From assembly GCF_006346315.1 (NCBI RefSeq), contig NZ_VDMR01000002.1, positions 558,001 through 622,000 on the forward strand: a stretch of DNA of 64,000 nt. Direction: 5' to 3'. Both the position numbers and the translations under genes were made by a program. Below are positions 17,002 to 26,617 of the stretch, piece by piece (the stretch's first letter is position 1; every line of letters starts with the position of its first letter). The notes below the pieces were generated by a model. The model did not search any database, was not told the DNA's origin, and was given only the letters and a program-made list of their open reading frames with translations. Source of the DNA: Nocardioides litoris. Its GTDB lineage: Bacteria; Actinomycetota; Actinomycetes; Propionibacteriales; Nocardioidaceae.

Positions 17002-17675
17002 TGGGGCTCGTCCTGATGGTCCGCCACGGCCAGGCGTCGTTCGGCGCCGACGACTACGACGTGCTCTCGCCGACCGGCTGGGAGCAGGTCCGGCTGCTCG
17101 GACGCTGGCTGGCCGACCGCGACGTCGTCCCCACCTCGCTGGTGCGCGGCGGCATGCGCCGCCACCGCGAGACGCTCGAGGCGATGACCGAGGCCGCCGG
17201 GTGGGCCGGGGAGGTGGAGGTCGACCCCGGCTGGGACGAGTTCGACCACCTCGCGGTCGTCGCCTCCCACCCCGAGGTCGCCGGCGCGGTGACCGACGGG
17301 CTCGACCGCCGCGCCTTCCAGCGGCTCTTCGAGGAGGCCACCGCGCGCTGGACCGCCGGCGAGGGCACGTACGACGAGCCGTGGGCCGCCTTCGTCGACC
17401 GCACGCGCGCGGCGCTCGACCGGGTGGTCGCGCAGGCCGGGTCGGGCCGCACCGTCGTCGTGGTCACCTCCGGCGGCGTGATCGGCGCGCTGGCCTCCCA
17501 CCTGGTCGATCCCGACGACGACCACCCCGCGTCCCTGGCCCGCCGGTGGGCGCGCACCAACGCCGTCATGGTCAACAGCTCGATCACCCGGGTCCTCGTC
17601 GGCCCCACCGGCCTGCGCCTGCTGACCCTCAACGAGCACCCGCACCTCGAGGGCGAGCACCTGACCTACCGCTGA
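17001..17675 (+). CDS. Histidine phosphatase family protein
   Basis: This 224-residue protein has the phosphoglycerate-mutase-like motif MVRHGQASF at its N-terminus (the RHG histidine is the nucleophile), a second Arg in SLVRGGMRRHRETLEA, and a C-terminal VVTSGGVIGA in place of the usual His-containing SHG motif. Loss of that second His could weaken or alter catalysis. Its ATG overlaps the kinase stop by one base, so it belongs to the dehydrogenase-kinase unit. It may remove phosphate from a dead-end acyl-CoA or a by-product, but this is speculation. An inverted repeat 22 bases downstream ends the unit. Confidence 0.8.
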   Translation: MGLVLMVRHGQASFGADDYDVLSPTGWEQVRLLGRWLADRDVVPTSLVRGGMRRHRETLEAMTEAAGWAGEVEVDPGWDEFDHLAVVASHPEVAGAVTDGLDRRAFQRLFEEATARWTAGEGTYDEPWAAFVDRTRAALDRVVAQAGSGRTVVVVTSGGVIGALASHLVDPDDDHPASLARRWARTNAVMVNSSITRVLVGPTGLRLLTLNEHPHLEGEHLTYR

Positions 17676-17697
17676 CCCGCTGCTGGCCCGGCGCGCT

Positions 17698-17738
17698 GGT
17701 GCTGGTCGTCCTCGTCGAGACCCATGACGACCAGCACC
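17698..17738 (+). terminator. Hairpin ending the dehydrogenase-kinase-phosphatase unit
   Basis: GGTGCTGGTCGTC (17698-17710) and GACGACCAGCACC (17726-17738) are exact reverse complements across a 15-base loop. The rest of the gap up to 17868 shows nothing recognisable. Confidence 0.65.
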
Positions 17739-17868
17739 TGCCGTCCAGCACCCGCCCGACAGCGAGGTCATCGGACTGCCCGACGGTCCCCGCGACCCGT
17801 CGCCGAGGAGTGGTCCTGGCCCATCGGCACCCCGCGGCTCGGGCTGCCCCGGTCCCGCTGACGGGCCC

Positions 17869-17874
17869 TAGGGT
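17869..17874 (+). promoter_or_regulatory. Leaderless -10 element (TAGGGT)
   Basis: TAGGGT ends 6 bases before ATG 17881 of the 79-residue gene. Confidence 0.45.
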
Positions 17875-17880
17875 CGGGCG

Positions 17881-18120
17881 ATGGCCCTGTGGAACCGCGA
17901 CCCCCAGCTCTCGCCCGAGGCGACCGCGGTCGTCGACCAGCTCGTCGACATCGCCCACGACGAGGGCGACCCGCTGGCCTCGGGCATCGAGTGGTTCGAG
18001 GAGGAGCCGCCACTCGCCGCCCTCGCAGAGCTGGAGGCGGCCGGGCTCTGCGTGGTCGAGCGCGAGGGTGAGTCGGTCCGGGTGGCGTTCACGCGCCGGG
18101 GTGCCCGGCGCTTCGCCTGA
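17881..18120 (+). CDS. Small hypothetical protein
   Basis: This 79-residue acidic protein begins MALWNRDPQLSPEATAVVDQ and ends with a basic VRVAFTRRGARRF. The middle alternates helix (PPLAALAELEAAGLCVVER) and a short beta-hairpin, which resembles the recognition helix and wing of a small winged helix; this is only a fold impression. It is a single gene between a hairpin and the tetR promoter, with its own -10 element. I recognise no family. Confidence 0.6.
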   Translation: MALWNRDPQLSPEATAVVDQLVDIAHDEGDPLASGIEWFEEEPPLAALAELEAAGLCVVEREGESVRVAFTRRGARRFA

Positions 18121-18168
18121 GCGGGTCAGCACGTCCCACCCGGCGTCCGCGCGCGGCCACTCAGATAA

Positions 18169-18205
18169 AGTCAGGCTTGACTGTTTGTTGATTGCCCGGC
18201 AGGGT
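18169..18205 (+). promoter_or_regulatory. tetR promoter with overlapping operator
   Basis: -35 TTGACT (18177-18182), a 17-base spacer and -10 CAGGGT (18200-18205) end 7 bases before GTG 18213. The inverted repeat AGTCA-GGCT-TGACT (18169-18182) covers the -35, the expected place for autorepression by the TetR protein, and for control of the whole operon behind it. Confidence 0.65.
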
Positions 18206-18212
18206 CCTCCCC

Positions 18213-18842
18213 GTGACCACCGCCGCGACGGCCCGCGTGCCGCAGGAGGAGCGCACCCGTGTGATGCGGGCGCGGCTGCTCGAGGCGACGGTCGAGTGCC
18301 TGGTCGAGCGCGGGTTCGCCGGGACGACGACCACGCTGGTCTCCGAGCGGGCCGGCGTCAGCCGGGGTGCCCAGCTGCACCACTTCCCGAGCAAGAACGA
18401 CCTGGTCGTCGCCGCGGTCGAGCACCTCACCCGCATCCGGGGCGCCGAGCTCGAGGCGGCCGCGGGCGGGCTGCCCGGGGGCACGAGGCGCACCCGCGCC
18501 GTGCTGGAGATGCTGGCTGACCACTTCACCTCGCCGGTCTTCTTCGCCGCCCTCGAGCTGTGGGTGGCCGCCCGCACCGACCCGACCCTGCAGGCCGCCG
18601 TCGTGCCGCTGGAGCAGCGCGTCGGCCGCGAGGCGCACCGGCTGACCGTGGAGGTGCTCGGCGCCGACGAGTCGCGGCCCGGCACCCGCGAGCTCGTGCA
18701 GGCCACCCTCGACCTGGTGCGCGGGCTCGGCCTCGCGACCACCGTCGGCGACGACGCCGCTCGCCGCCGCCGCATCCTCGACGAGTGGGCGGCCGTCCTC
18801 GACGACCGGCTCGACGACGACTCCCAGGAGCCCCGCCGATGA
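18213..18842 (+). CDS. TetR-family transcriptional regulator
   Basis: This 209-residue regulator has an N-terminal TetR helix-turn-helix (RLLEATVECLVERGFAGTTTTLVSERAGVSRGAQLHHF, residues about 20-57) and a helical ligand-binding domain. GTG 18213 is chosen over TTG 18192 because a -35/-10 pair places the transcript start there. It is the first gene of an operon running to 27777; its stop overlaps the next ATG by four bases. It probably represses the operon in the absence of an acyl-CoA ligand, as in other actinobacterial lipid regulators. Confidence 0.87.
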   Translation: MTTAATARVPQEERTRVMRARLLEATVECLVERGFAGTTTTLVSERAGVSRGAQLHHFPSKNDLVVAAVEHLTRIRGAELEAAAGGLPGGTRRTRAVLEMLADHFTSPVFFAALELWVAARTDPTLQAAVVPLEQRVGREAHRLTVEVLGADESRPGTRELVQATLDLVRGLGLATTVGDDAARRRRILDEWAAVLDDRLDDDSQEPRR

Positions 18843-19645
18843 CCCTCCTCGACGACCTGCTCGCCGACCTCGACACGGTCACCGACCGCCTCCGCGCCGT
18901 CGTCGCCGACCTCGACGACACCGGCTGGCAGACCACCACCCCGGCTGAGGGCTGGACCGTCGCCACCCAGGTCGCCCACCTGGCCTGGACCGACGAGGCC
19001 GCCACCCTGGCCGCCCGCGCCCACGCCGACCAGGAGCAGTGGGACGCGCTCGTGACGGTCGCGATGGTCGACCCCGAGAAGTTCGTCGACGACGGCGCCG
19101 TCGACCTCGCGGCCGCGCTCGCCCCGGCCGACCTCCTGGCCCGCTGGGACGCGAGCCGCACCGCCCTGCAGGCCGCGCTGCGCGGCGTACCGGACGGGGT
19201 GAGGATGCCGTGGTTCGGGCCGCCCATGTCGCCGACGTCGATGGTCACGGCCCGGTTCATGGAGACCTGGGCGCACTCGCTCGACGTGCACGAGGCCCTC
19301 GGGCTGACCCCCGAGCACGGCGACGAGATCCGGCACGTCGCCCACATCGGGGTGCGCACGCGGGGGTTCAGCTTCGTCACCCGTGGGCTCGACGTGCCCG
19401 CCGCCGAGCCGCGCGTCGAGCTGCGCGCCCCCGGCGGCGTTACGTGGACCTGGGGGCCCGACGGGGCCGAGGAGAGCGTCACCGGCGACGCCCTCGACTT
19501 CTGCCGCCTCGTCACCCAACGCGTCCACCGCGCCGACACGGGTCTCGTCGCCACCGGGCCCGGCGCCGACGCCTGGCTCGACGTCGCCCAGTGCTTCGCC
19601 GGCCCGCCCGGACCCGGCCGCGAGCAGCAGGGTGCGGCGTCGTGA
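18839..19645 (+). CDS. TIGR03084-type metal-binding protein (DinB/maleylpyruvate isomerase fold)
   Basis: This 268-residue protein has the four-helix mycothiol-dependent isomerase/DinB N-terminus (TTPAEGWTVATQVAHLAWTDEAA), with the metal-binding His in QVAHL and a second cluster, METWAHSLDVHEAL. The C-terminal region contains a wHTH-like or SCP-like fold (PRVELRAPGGVTWTWGPDG). Members of this actinobacterial family are often encoded with acyl-CoA genes; the reaction is unknown, and mycothiol use is an inference from the fold. It overlaps tetR by ATGA and the next gene by GTGA. Confidence 0.75.
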   Translation: MTLLDDLLADLDTVTDRLRAVVADLDDTGWQTTTPAEGWTVATQVAHLAWTDEAATLAARAHADQEQWDALVTVAMVDPEKFVDDGAVDLAAALAPADLLARWDASRTALQAALRGVPDGVRMPWFGPPMSPTSMVTARFMETWAHSLDVHEALGLTPEHGDEIRHVAHIGVRTRGFSFVTRGLDVPAAEPRVELRAPGGVTWTWGPDGAEESVTGDALDFCRLVTQRVHRADTGLVATGPGADAWLDVAQCFAGPPGPGREQQGAAS

Positions 19646-21363
19646 CCGGTCCGCTGCGCATCGGCAACTGCTCCGGCTTCTACGGCGACCGCCTCTCGGC
19701 GATGCGCGAGATGGTCGAGGGGGGACCTCTCGACGTCCTCACCGGTGACTACCTCGCCGAGCTCACCATGCTCATCCTCGGCAAGGACCAGCTCAAGGAC
19801 CCGACCCTCGGCTACGCCCGCACCTTCGTCCGCCAGCTCGAGGACACCCTCGGCCTCGCGCTCGAGCGCGGCGTCCGCATCGTCGCCAACGCCGGCGGCC
19901 TCAACCCCGCCGGCCTGGCCGACCGGGTCCGCGAGGTCGCCCGCGGACTCGGCCTCGACCCGGCCGTCGCCCACGTCGAGGGCGACGATGTCCGCGCCGT
20001 CGGCTTCGACGGGGCGCTGACCGCCAACGCCTACCTCGGCGGCTTCGGCATCGCCGCCGCCCTGCGCGCCGGCGCCGACGTCGTCGTCACCGGTCGGGTC
20101 ACCGACGCCTCCCTGGTCGTCGGGCCCGCGGTCGCGCACCACGGCTGGACCGAGACGTCGTACGACGAGCTGGCCGGCGCCGTGGTCGCGGGCCACGTGC
20201 TCGAGTGCGGCACGCAGGCGACCGGCGGCAACTTCTCCGGGTTCACCTCGCTGCCGCCGGAGGCGCTGGCGCGGCCGCTGGGGTTCCCGCTCGCCGAGCT
20301 CGCCGCCGACGGGTCGTTCGTCGTGACCAAGCACGACGGCACCGGTGGCGCGGTCACCGTCGACACCGTCACCGCCCAGCTGGTCTACGAGGTGCAGTCG
20401 ACGCGCTACCTCGGACCCGACGTCACCACCCACCTCGACACCGTGCGGCTCGAGCAGGCCGGTCCCGACCGGGTCGCGGTCACCGGCGTGCGCGGCGAGG
20501 CGCCGCCCGAGCGGCTCAAGGTCTGCGTCAACACCCTCGGCGGGTTCCGCAACACGATGGAGCTGGTGCTCACCGGCCTCGACGTCGACGCCAAGGCCGA
20601 CTGGGTCCGCGCACAGGTCGAGGGTCGCCTCACCGCCCGCGACGTCACCTGGACCCGCACCGCGCAGCCCGACGTCGACGCCGACACCGAGGAGGGCGCC
20701 TCCTGCCTGCTGCGGGTCACGGCCAAGGACCCCGAGGCCGGCCCGGTCGGCAAGGCGTTCACCGGCCCGCTCGTCGAGCTCGCCCTGGCGTCCTACCCCG
20801 GCTTCACCATGACCGCCCCGCCCGGCGCCCCCACGCCGTACGGCGTCTACCGGCCGGCGTTCGTCGACCGGTCGGCCGTCACCCACACCGTCGTGCACGC
20901 CGACGGGCGCCGCGAGGTCGTGCCCGACCCGCCGACCGCCCCCGAGGTGCCCGGCGACGACGTGGGGCGCCGGCCCTCGCCGTACCCCGCGCCGGCGGAC
21001 ACCCGCACCCGCCGCGCCCCGCTCGGCACGTTCGTGCACGCCCGCTCCGGCGACAAGGGCGGCGACGCCAACCTCGGCCTCTGGGTCGCCCACGACGGCT
21101 CGGAGAAGTACGCCGACCGGGTCACCTGGCTGACCAAGCTCGTCACCCCGCAGCGGGTCCGCGAGCTGCTGCCCGAGGCCGCCGCGCTGCCCGACGACGC
21201 CATCGACGTCTACGTGCTGCCCCACCTCGGCGCGGTCAACGTGCTCCTGCGCGGCCTGCTCGGCGAGGGCGTCGCCGCCTCCACCCGCTTCGACCCGCAG
21301 GCCAAGGGCCTGGGGGAGTGGGTCCGCTCCCGCCACGTCCACATCCAGGAAGGTCTCTTGTGA
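19642..21363 (+). CDS. AtuA-like acyclic terpene utilization protein (DUF1446)
   Basis: This 573-residue protein contains a DUF1446/AtuA domain (GNCSGFYGDRLSAM at the start, GDYLAELTM, ECGTQATGGNFSG in the middle). About 110 C-terminal residues form the AtuA-like second domain (GTFVHARSGDKGGDANLGLWV, LPHLGAVNVLL). In Pseudomonas, AtuA is required for growth on citronellol and geraniol, but its reaction is not known. Here it is translationally coupled (GTGA) to the preceding gene and to a dehydrogenase. The C-terminal domain is a separate small protein in some genomes; here both are one chain. Confidence 0.85.
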   Translation: MTGPLRIGNCSGFYGDRLSAMREMVEGGPLDVLTGDYLAELTMLILGKDQLKDPTLGYARTFVRQLEDTLGLALERGVRIVANAGGLNPAGLADRVREVARGLGLDPAVAHVEGDDVRAVGFDGALTANAYLGGFGIAAALRAGADVVVTGRVTDASLVVGPAVAHHGWTETSYDELAGAVVAGHVLECGTQATGGNFSGFTSLPPEALARPLGFPLAELAADGSFVVTKHDGTGGAVTVDTVTAQLVYEVQSTRYLGPDVTTHLDTVRLEQAGPDRVAVTGVRGEAPPERLKVCVNTLGGFRNTMELVLTGLDVDAKADWVRAQVEGRLTARDVTWTRTAQPDVDADTEEGASCLLRVTAKDPEAGPVGKAFTGPLVELALASYPGFTMTAPPGAPTPYGVYRPAFVDRSAVTHTVVHADGRREVVPDPPTAPEVPGDDVGRRPSPYPAPADTRTRRAPLGTFVHARSGDKGGDANLGLWVAHDGSEKYADRVTWLTKLVTPQRVRELLPEAAALPDDAIDVYVLPHLGAVNVLLRGLLGEGVAASTRFDPQAKGLGEWVRSRHVHIQEGLL

Positions 21364-22496
21364 GCAACGACCTGTTCGACCTCGGCGCGGAGTTCACCCG
21401 CCGCGAGATCACCCCCCACCTCGACCGGTGGGAGGACGACGGCACCCTGCCGCGCGAGCTCCACCTCGCCGCCGCCAAGCAGGGCCTGCTCGGCGTCGGG
21501 TTCCCCGAGGAGGTCGGCGGCGGGGGCGGCGACCTCCTCGACACCACCGACCTGCAGGAGGGCATGTTCGCCGCCGGCGCGTCGTCCGGGCTGATGGCGG
21601 GCCTGTTCACCCACGGCATCGCGCTGCCCCACATCGTCTCCGCCGCGGTGAAGTCCGGCGACCACGACCTCGTCGACCGGTTCGTCCGCCCCACGCTGGC
21701 CGGCGACATGGTCGGCTCGCTCGCCGTCACCGAGCCCGGCGGTGGCTCCGACGTCGCCCGGCTGCGCACCACCGCGGTCCGCGACGGCGACCACTACGTC
21801 ATCAACGGCCAGAAGACGTTCATCACCTCCGGCACCCGCGCCGACTACGTCACCACCGCGGTCCGCACCGGCGAGCCCGGCCACGCCGGCCTCAGCCTCG
21901 TCGTGGTCGAGCGCGGCACGCCCGGCTTCACCGTCGACCGCAGCCTGCGCAAGATGGGCTGGCACTGCTCCGACACCGCCGAGCTCTCGTACGTCGACGT
22001 GCGCGTCCCGGCCGCCAACCTCGTCGGCCAGGCCGACCACGGCTTCTACTACATCGCCGAGCAGTTCGTGGTCGAGCGCCTCGGCCTGGCCACCCACGCC
22101 TACGGCATCGCCGGCCGCGCGCTCGAGCTCACCGCGCAGTACTGCCGCGACCGCGAGACCTTCGGCAAGCCGCTCGTGGCCAACCAGGTCGTGCGCCACA
22201 AGCTGGTCGAGATGCGCCGCCAGGTCGAGGTCGCGCGGGTCTACGCCCGTGACGTCGCCCGCCGCCACGTCGCCGGCGAGCCCGTCATCGCCGAGGCCTG
22301 CCTGGCCAAGCAGACCGCCTGCGACACCGCGACGTACGTCGTCGACCAGGCCGTCCAGCTGCACGGCGGCACCGGCTACATGCACGGCACCGAGGTCGAG
22401 CGGCACTACCGCGACGCCCGGATCCTGCCCATCGGCGGCGGCGCCACCGAGGTCCTCACCGACCTCGCGGCCAAGCTGCTGGGGTACGCGTCGTGA
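21360..22496 (+). CDS. Acyl-CoA dehydrogenase (AtuD-like position)
   Basis: This 378-residue FAD enzyme has VTEPGGGSDVARLRTTA, NGQKTFITSG and the C-terminal VQLHGGTGYMHGTEVERHYRDARI, all typical of acyl-CoA dehydrogenases. The glutamate in GTEVERHYRD fits the catalytic position used by citronellyl- and isovaleryl-type members, but the substrate cannot be read from sequence. GTG 21360 overlaps the atuA-like stop by four bases. It would introduce the 2,3-double bond before carboxylation by the downstream CoA carboxylase. Confidence 0.88.
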   Translation: MSNDLFDLGAEFTRREITPHLDRWEDDGTLPRELHLAAAKQGLLGVGFPEEVGGGGGDLLDTTDLQEGMFAAGASSGLMAGLFTHGIALPHIVSAAVKSGDHDLVDRFVRPTLAGDMVGSLAVTEPGGGSDVARLRTTAVRDGDHYVINGQKTFITSGTRADYVTTAVRTGEPGHAGLSLVVVERGTPGFTVDRSLRKMGWHCSDTAELSYVDVRVPAANLVGQADHGFYYIAEQFVVERLGLATHAYGIAGRALELTAQYCRDRETFGKPLVANQVVRHKLVEMRRQVEVARVYARDVARRHVAGEPVIAEACLAKQTACDTATYVVDQAVQLHGGTGYMHGTEVERHYRDARILPIGGGATEVLTDLAAKLLGYAS

Positions 22497-22511
22497 CCGC
22501 CCGTGCGATGA

Positions 22512-22613
22512 GTGGTCTCGAGACAGGCGCTAGCGCGCCTTGCTCGACCACCGTGTGGTGCCGTCAGGCAACGGTGGTCGAGGAGGTTGCGCAAGCAACC
22601 GTCTCGAGACCAC
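22512..22613. repeat. Composite cruciform repeat inside the operon
   Basis: Outer arms GTGGTCTCGAGAC (22512-22524) and GTCTCGAGACCAC (22601-22613) pair perfectly. Inside, CTCGACCACCG (22543-22553) pairs with CGGTGGTCGAG (22572-22582). Each flank also holds its own hairpin: GGCGC-TAG-type at about 22526-22540 and GGTTGC-GCAA-GCAACC at 22585-22600. A degenerate relative is at 45393. It fills the 142-base gap between two operon genes. Confidence 0.75.
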
Positions 22614-22638
22614 ACCACCGCAGCCGGGAGGTCTGACC

Positions 22639-23108
22639 ATGGCCCTCGTCAAGCCGCTGGGCGGCGAGGTCACCCTCACCATCGAGGCGCCGGTCGACAA
22701 GGTCTGGGCGCTGGTCAGCGACGTGACCCGCATCGGCGAGTTCTCGCCCGAGACCTTCGAGGCGAGGTGGACCCGCGGGTCGACCGGGCCCGAGGTGGGC
22801 GCGACGTTCAGCGGGCACGTCAAGCGCAACGGCGTCGGGCCGACGTACTGGTCGCCGTGCCGGGTCACCGTGGCCGACGAGCCGCGCCACTTCGAGTGGT
22901 CGGTCGGCACCGAGAAGGTGCACGTCAACAACTGGGGCTACCGGCTGCGCGAGGTCGGAGCGACCACCACCGAGGTCACCGAGTACTTCCGGCTCGAGCC
23001 CGCCCTGCCGGTGCGGCTGTACTGGCTGGTCCTCGGCCGGCTGCGTGGCCGCACCAACGAGAAGGGCATGCGCACGACGCTGGATCGGATGAAGGCGGTG
23101 CTGGAGCG

Positions 23109-23112
<4 letters not shown>
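22639..23112 (+). CDS. SRPBCC family protein (polyketide cyclase/dehydrase-like)
   Basis: This 157-residue protein has the START/Bet v1-like fold: an N-terminal strand with VTLTIEAPVDKVWALVSDVTRIGEFSP, the middle strands ending in RHFEWSVGTEKVHVNNWGYRL, and a long C-terminal helix. The fold binds hydrophobic ligands in a central cavity; a role in handling an isoprenoid acyl intermediate is an inference from the operon. ATG 22639 has GGGAGG about eight bases upstream; in-frame codons further up lie in the repeat. It is coupled to the carboxylase gene by a GTGA overlap. Confidence 0.82.
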
Positions 23113-24706
<1,594 letters not shown>

Positions 24707-24710
<4 letters not shown>

Positions 24711-26617
24711 TCCGCCGCCTCCTCGTGGCCAACCGCGCCGAGATCGCCAGCCGCGTCTTCCGCACCTGCCGGGCGCTCGGCATCGAGACGGTCGCTCTGC
24801 ACTCCGACGCCGACGCCGACCTGCCCTACGTCGCCGAGGCCGACCACGCCGTGCGCCTCCCGGGCAGCGCGCCCGCCGAGACCTACCTGCGTGCCGACCT
24901 CGTGGTGCAGGCGGCGCTGCGGGCGGGCGCCGACGCGGTGCACCCGGGCTACGGGTTCCTCTCCGAGAACGCCGACTTCGCCCGCGCCGTCCTCGCCGTC
25001 GGCCTGACCTGGGTCGGGCCGCACCCCGACGCGATGGAGCAGATGGGCTCCAAGATCGAGTCCAAGCGGCTGATGGAGGCCGCCGGCGTGCCCGTGCTGC
25101 CGAGCCTGACCGTGGAGACCGCCACCGAGGCCGACCTGCCGCTGCTGGTCAAGGCGTCGGCGGGCGGCGGTGGACGCGGCATGCGCATCGTCCGCACCCT
25201 CGCCGCCCTGCCCGCCGAGGTCGAGCAGGCCCGGGCCGAGGCGGCGTCGGCGTTCGGCGACGGCACCGTGTTCGTCGAGCCGTACGTCGAGCGCGGCCGC
25301 CACGTCGAGGTGCAGGTGCTCGGCACCGACGACGGCGTCATCGTGCTCGGCGAGCGCGACTGCTCGCTGCAGCGCCGCCACCAGAAGGTCGTCGAGGAGT
25401 CGCCCGCCCCGGGCCTGTCCCTCCCCACCCGCGACGCGCTGCACGAGGCGGGCCGCCGGGCCGCCTCGGCCATCGACTACCTGGGTGCGGGCACGGTCGA
25501 GTTCCTCTACGACGCCGACCGCGACGCGTTCTTCTTCCTCGAGATGAACACCCGGCTCCAGGTCGAGCACCCCGTCACCGAGGAGGTCCGCGGCGTCGAC
25601 CTCGTCGAGCTGCAGCTCGCCGTGGCCGAGGGCCGGGTCGTCGTCGACGACTCCCAGCCGTCGGGGCACGCCATCGAGGTCCGCCTGTACGCCGAGGACC
25701 CGGCCCAGGACTACCAGCCCCAATCGGGCCGGCTGACCACGTTCGAGGTGCCTGCCGGTGACGGCGTGCGCGTCGACGCCGGGTTCACCTCGGGCAGCGT
25801 CGTCTCGACGCACTACGACGCCATGCTGGCCAAGGTCGTCGCGCACGCGCCGACCCGCGAGCAGGCCGCCCGCAAGCTCGCCGGCGCCCTGTCCCGCGCC
25901 CGCATCCACGGCGTCGTGACCAACCGCGACCAGCTGCTCGCCGTGCTCCGCGACCCGGGCTTCCTGGCCGGCGAGGTGAGCACGGCGTTCCTCGAGCAGC
26001 CGCTGCTCGGCACCACCCCCGAGCTGGCCGCCGCCGGCCACCCCCACGTCGCGGCCGCGCTCGCCGCGGCCGAGGCCGCCCGGGCCGCCCGCACCGTCCA
26101 GCGCGGCGTCCCCGTCGCCTGGCGCAACGTGGTCAGCCAGCCCCAGCGCACGGCGTTCGAGTCCGGCGAGGTCGTCGAGTGGCACGCCGGCCGCGACGGC
26201 TACGCCGTCGTCGCCGAGGAGCCCGTCACCGTCGTCGTCGCGTCGCCCACCCGGGTCACCCTGGAGGCCGACGGGGTGCGGACGTCGTACGACGTGGTGG
26301 CCGGGGCCACCGGCTCGTCGGACGTCGACTGGCCGGGTGGGCACGTCGCGCTGCGCCGGGTGCCCCGGTTCGTCGACCCCGCCGACGCGGTCGCGAGCGG
26401 CAGCCTGCTCGCGCCCATGCCCGGCACGGTCGTCCGCGTCGACGTCGCGGCCGGCCAGGAGGTCGCGGCCGGCGCACCCGTGCTGGTGCTCGAGGCCATG
26501 AAGATGCAGCACACCGTGAGCGCGCCGACCGACGGCGTGGTCACCTCGATCGACGTCACGCCCGGCACGCAGGTCGCGGCCGGGGAGGTTCTCGCAGTCG
26601 TGGAGGAGAAGCAATGA
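24707..26617 (+). CDS. Acyl-CoA carboxylase alpha subunit (biotin carboxylase + BCCP)
   Basis: This 636-residue subunit has biotin carboxylase at about residues 1-445 (IRRLLVANRAEIASRVFRT, HPGYGFLSENADFA, KASAGGGGRGMRI, EMNTRLQVEHPVTEE), a linker domain, and a C-terminal biotinyl domain with the biotinylated Lys in VLEAMKMQH. It carboxylates its own biotin with bicarbonate and ATP, then passes the carboxyl group to the beta subunit encoded just upstream (ATGA/GTGA-type overlap). Length and order match the methylcrotonyl-/geranyl-CoA carboxylase alpha chains. Confidence 0.92.
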
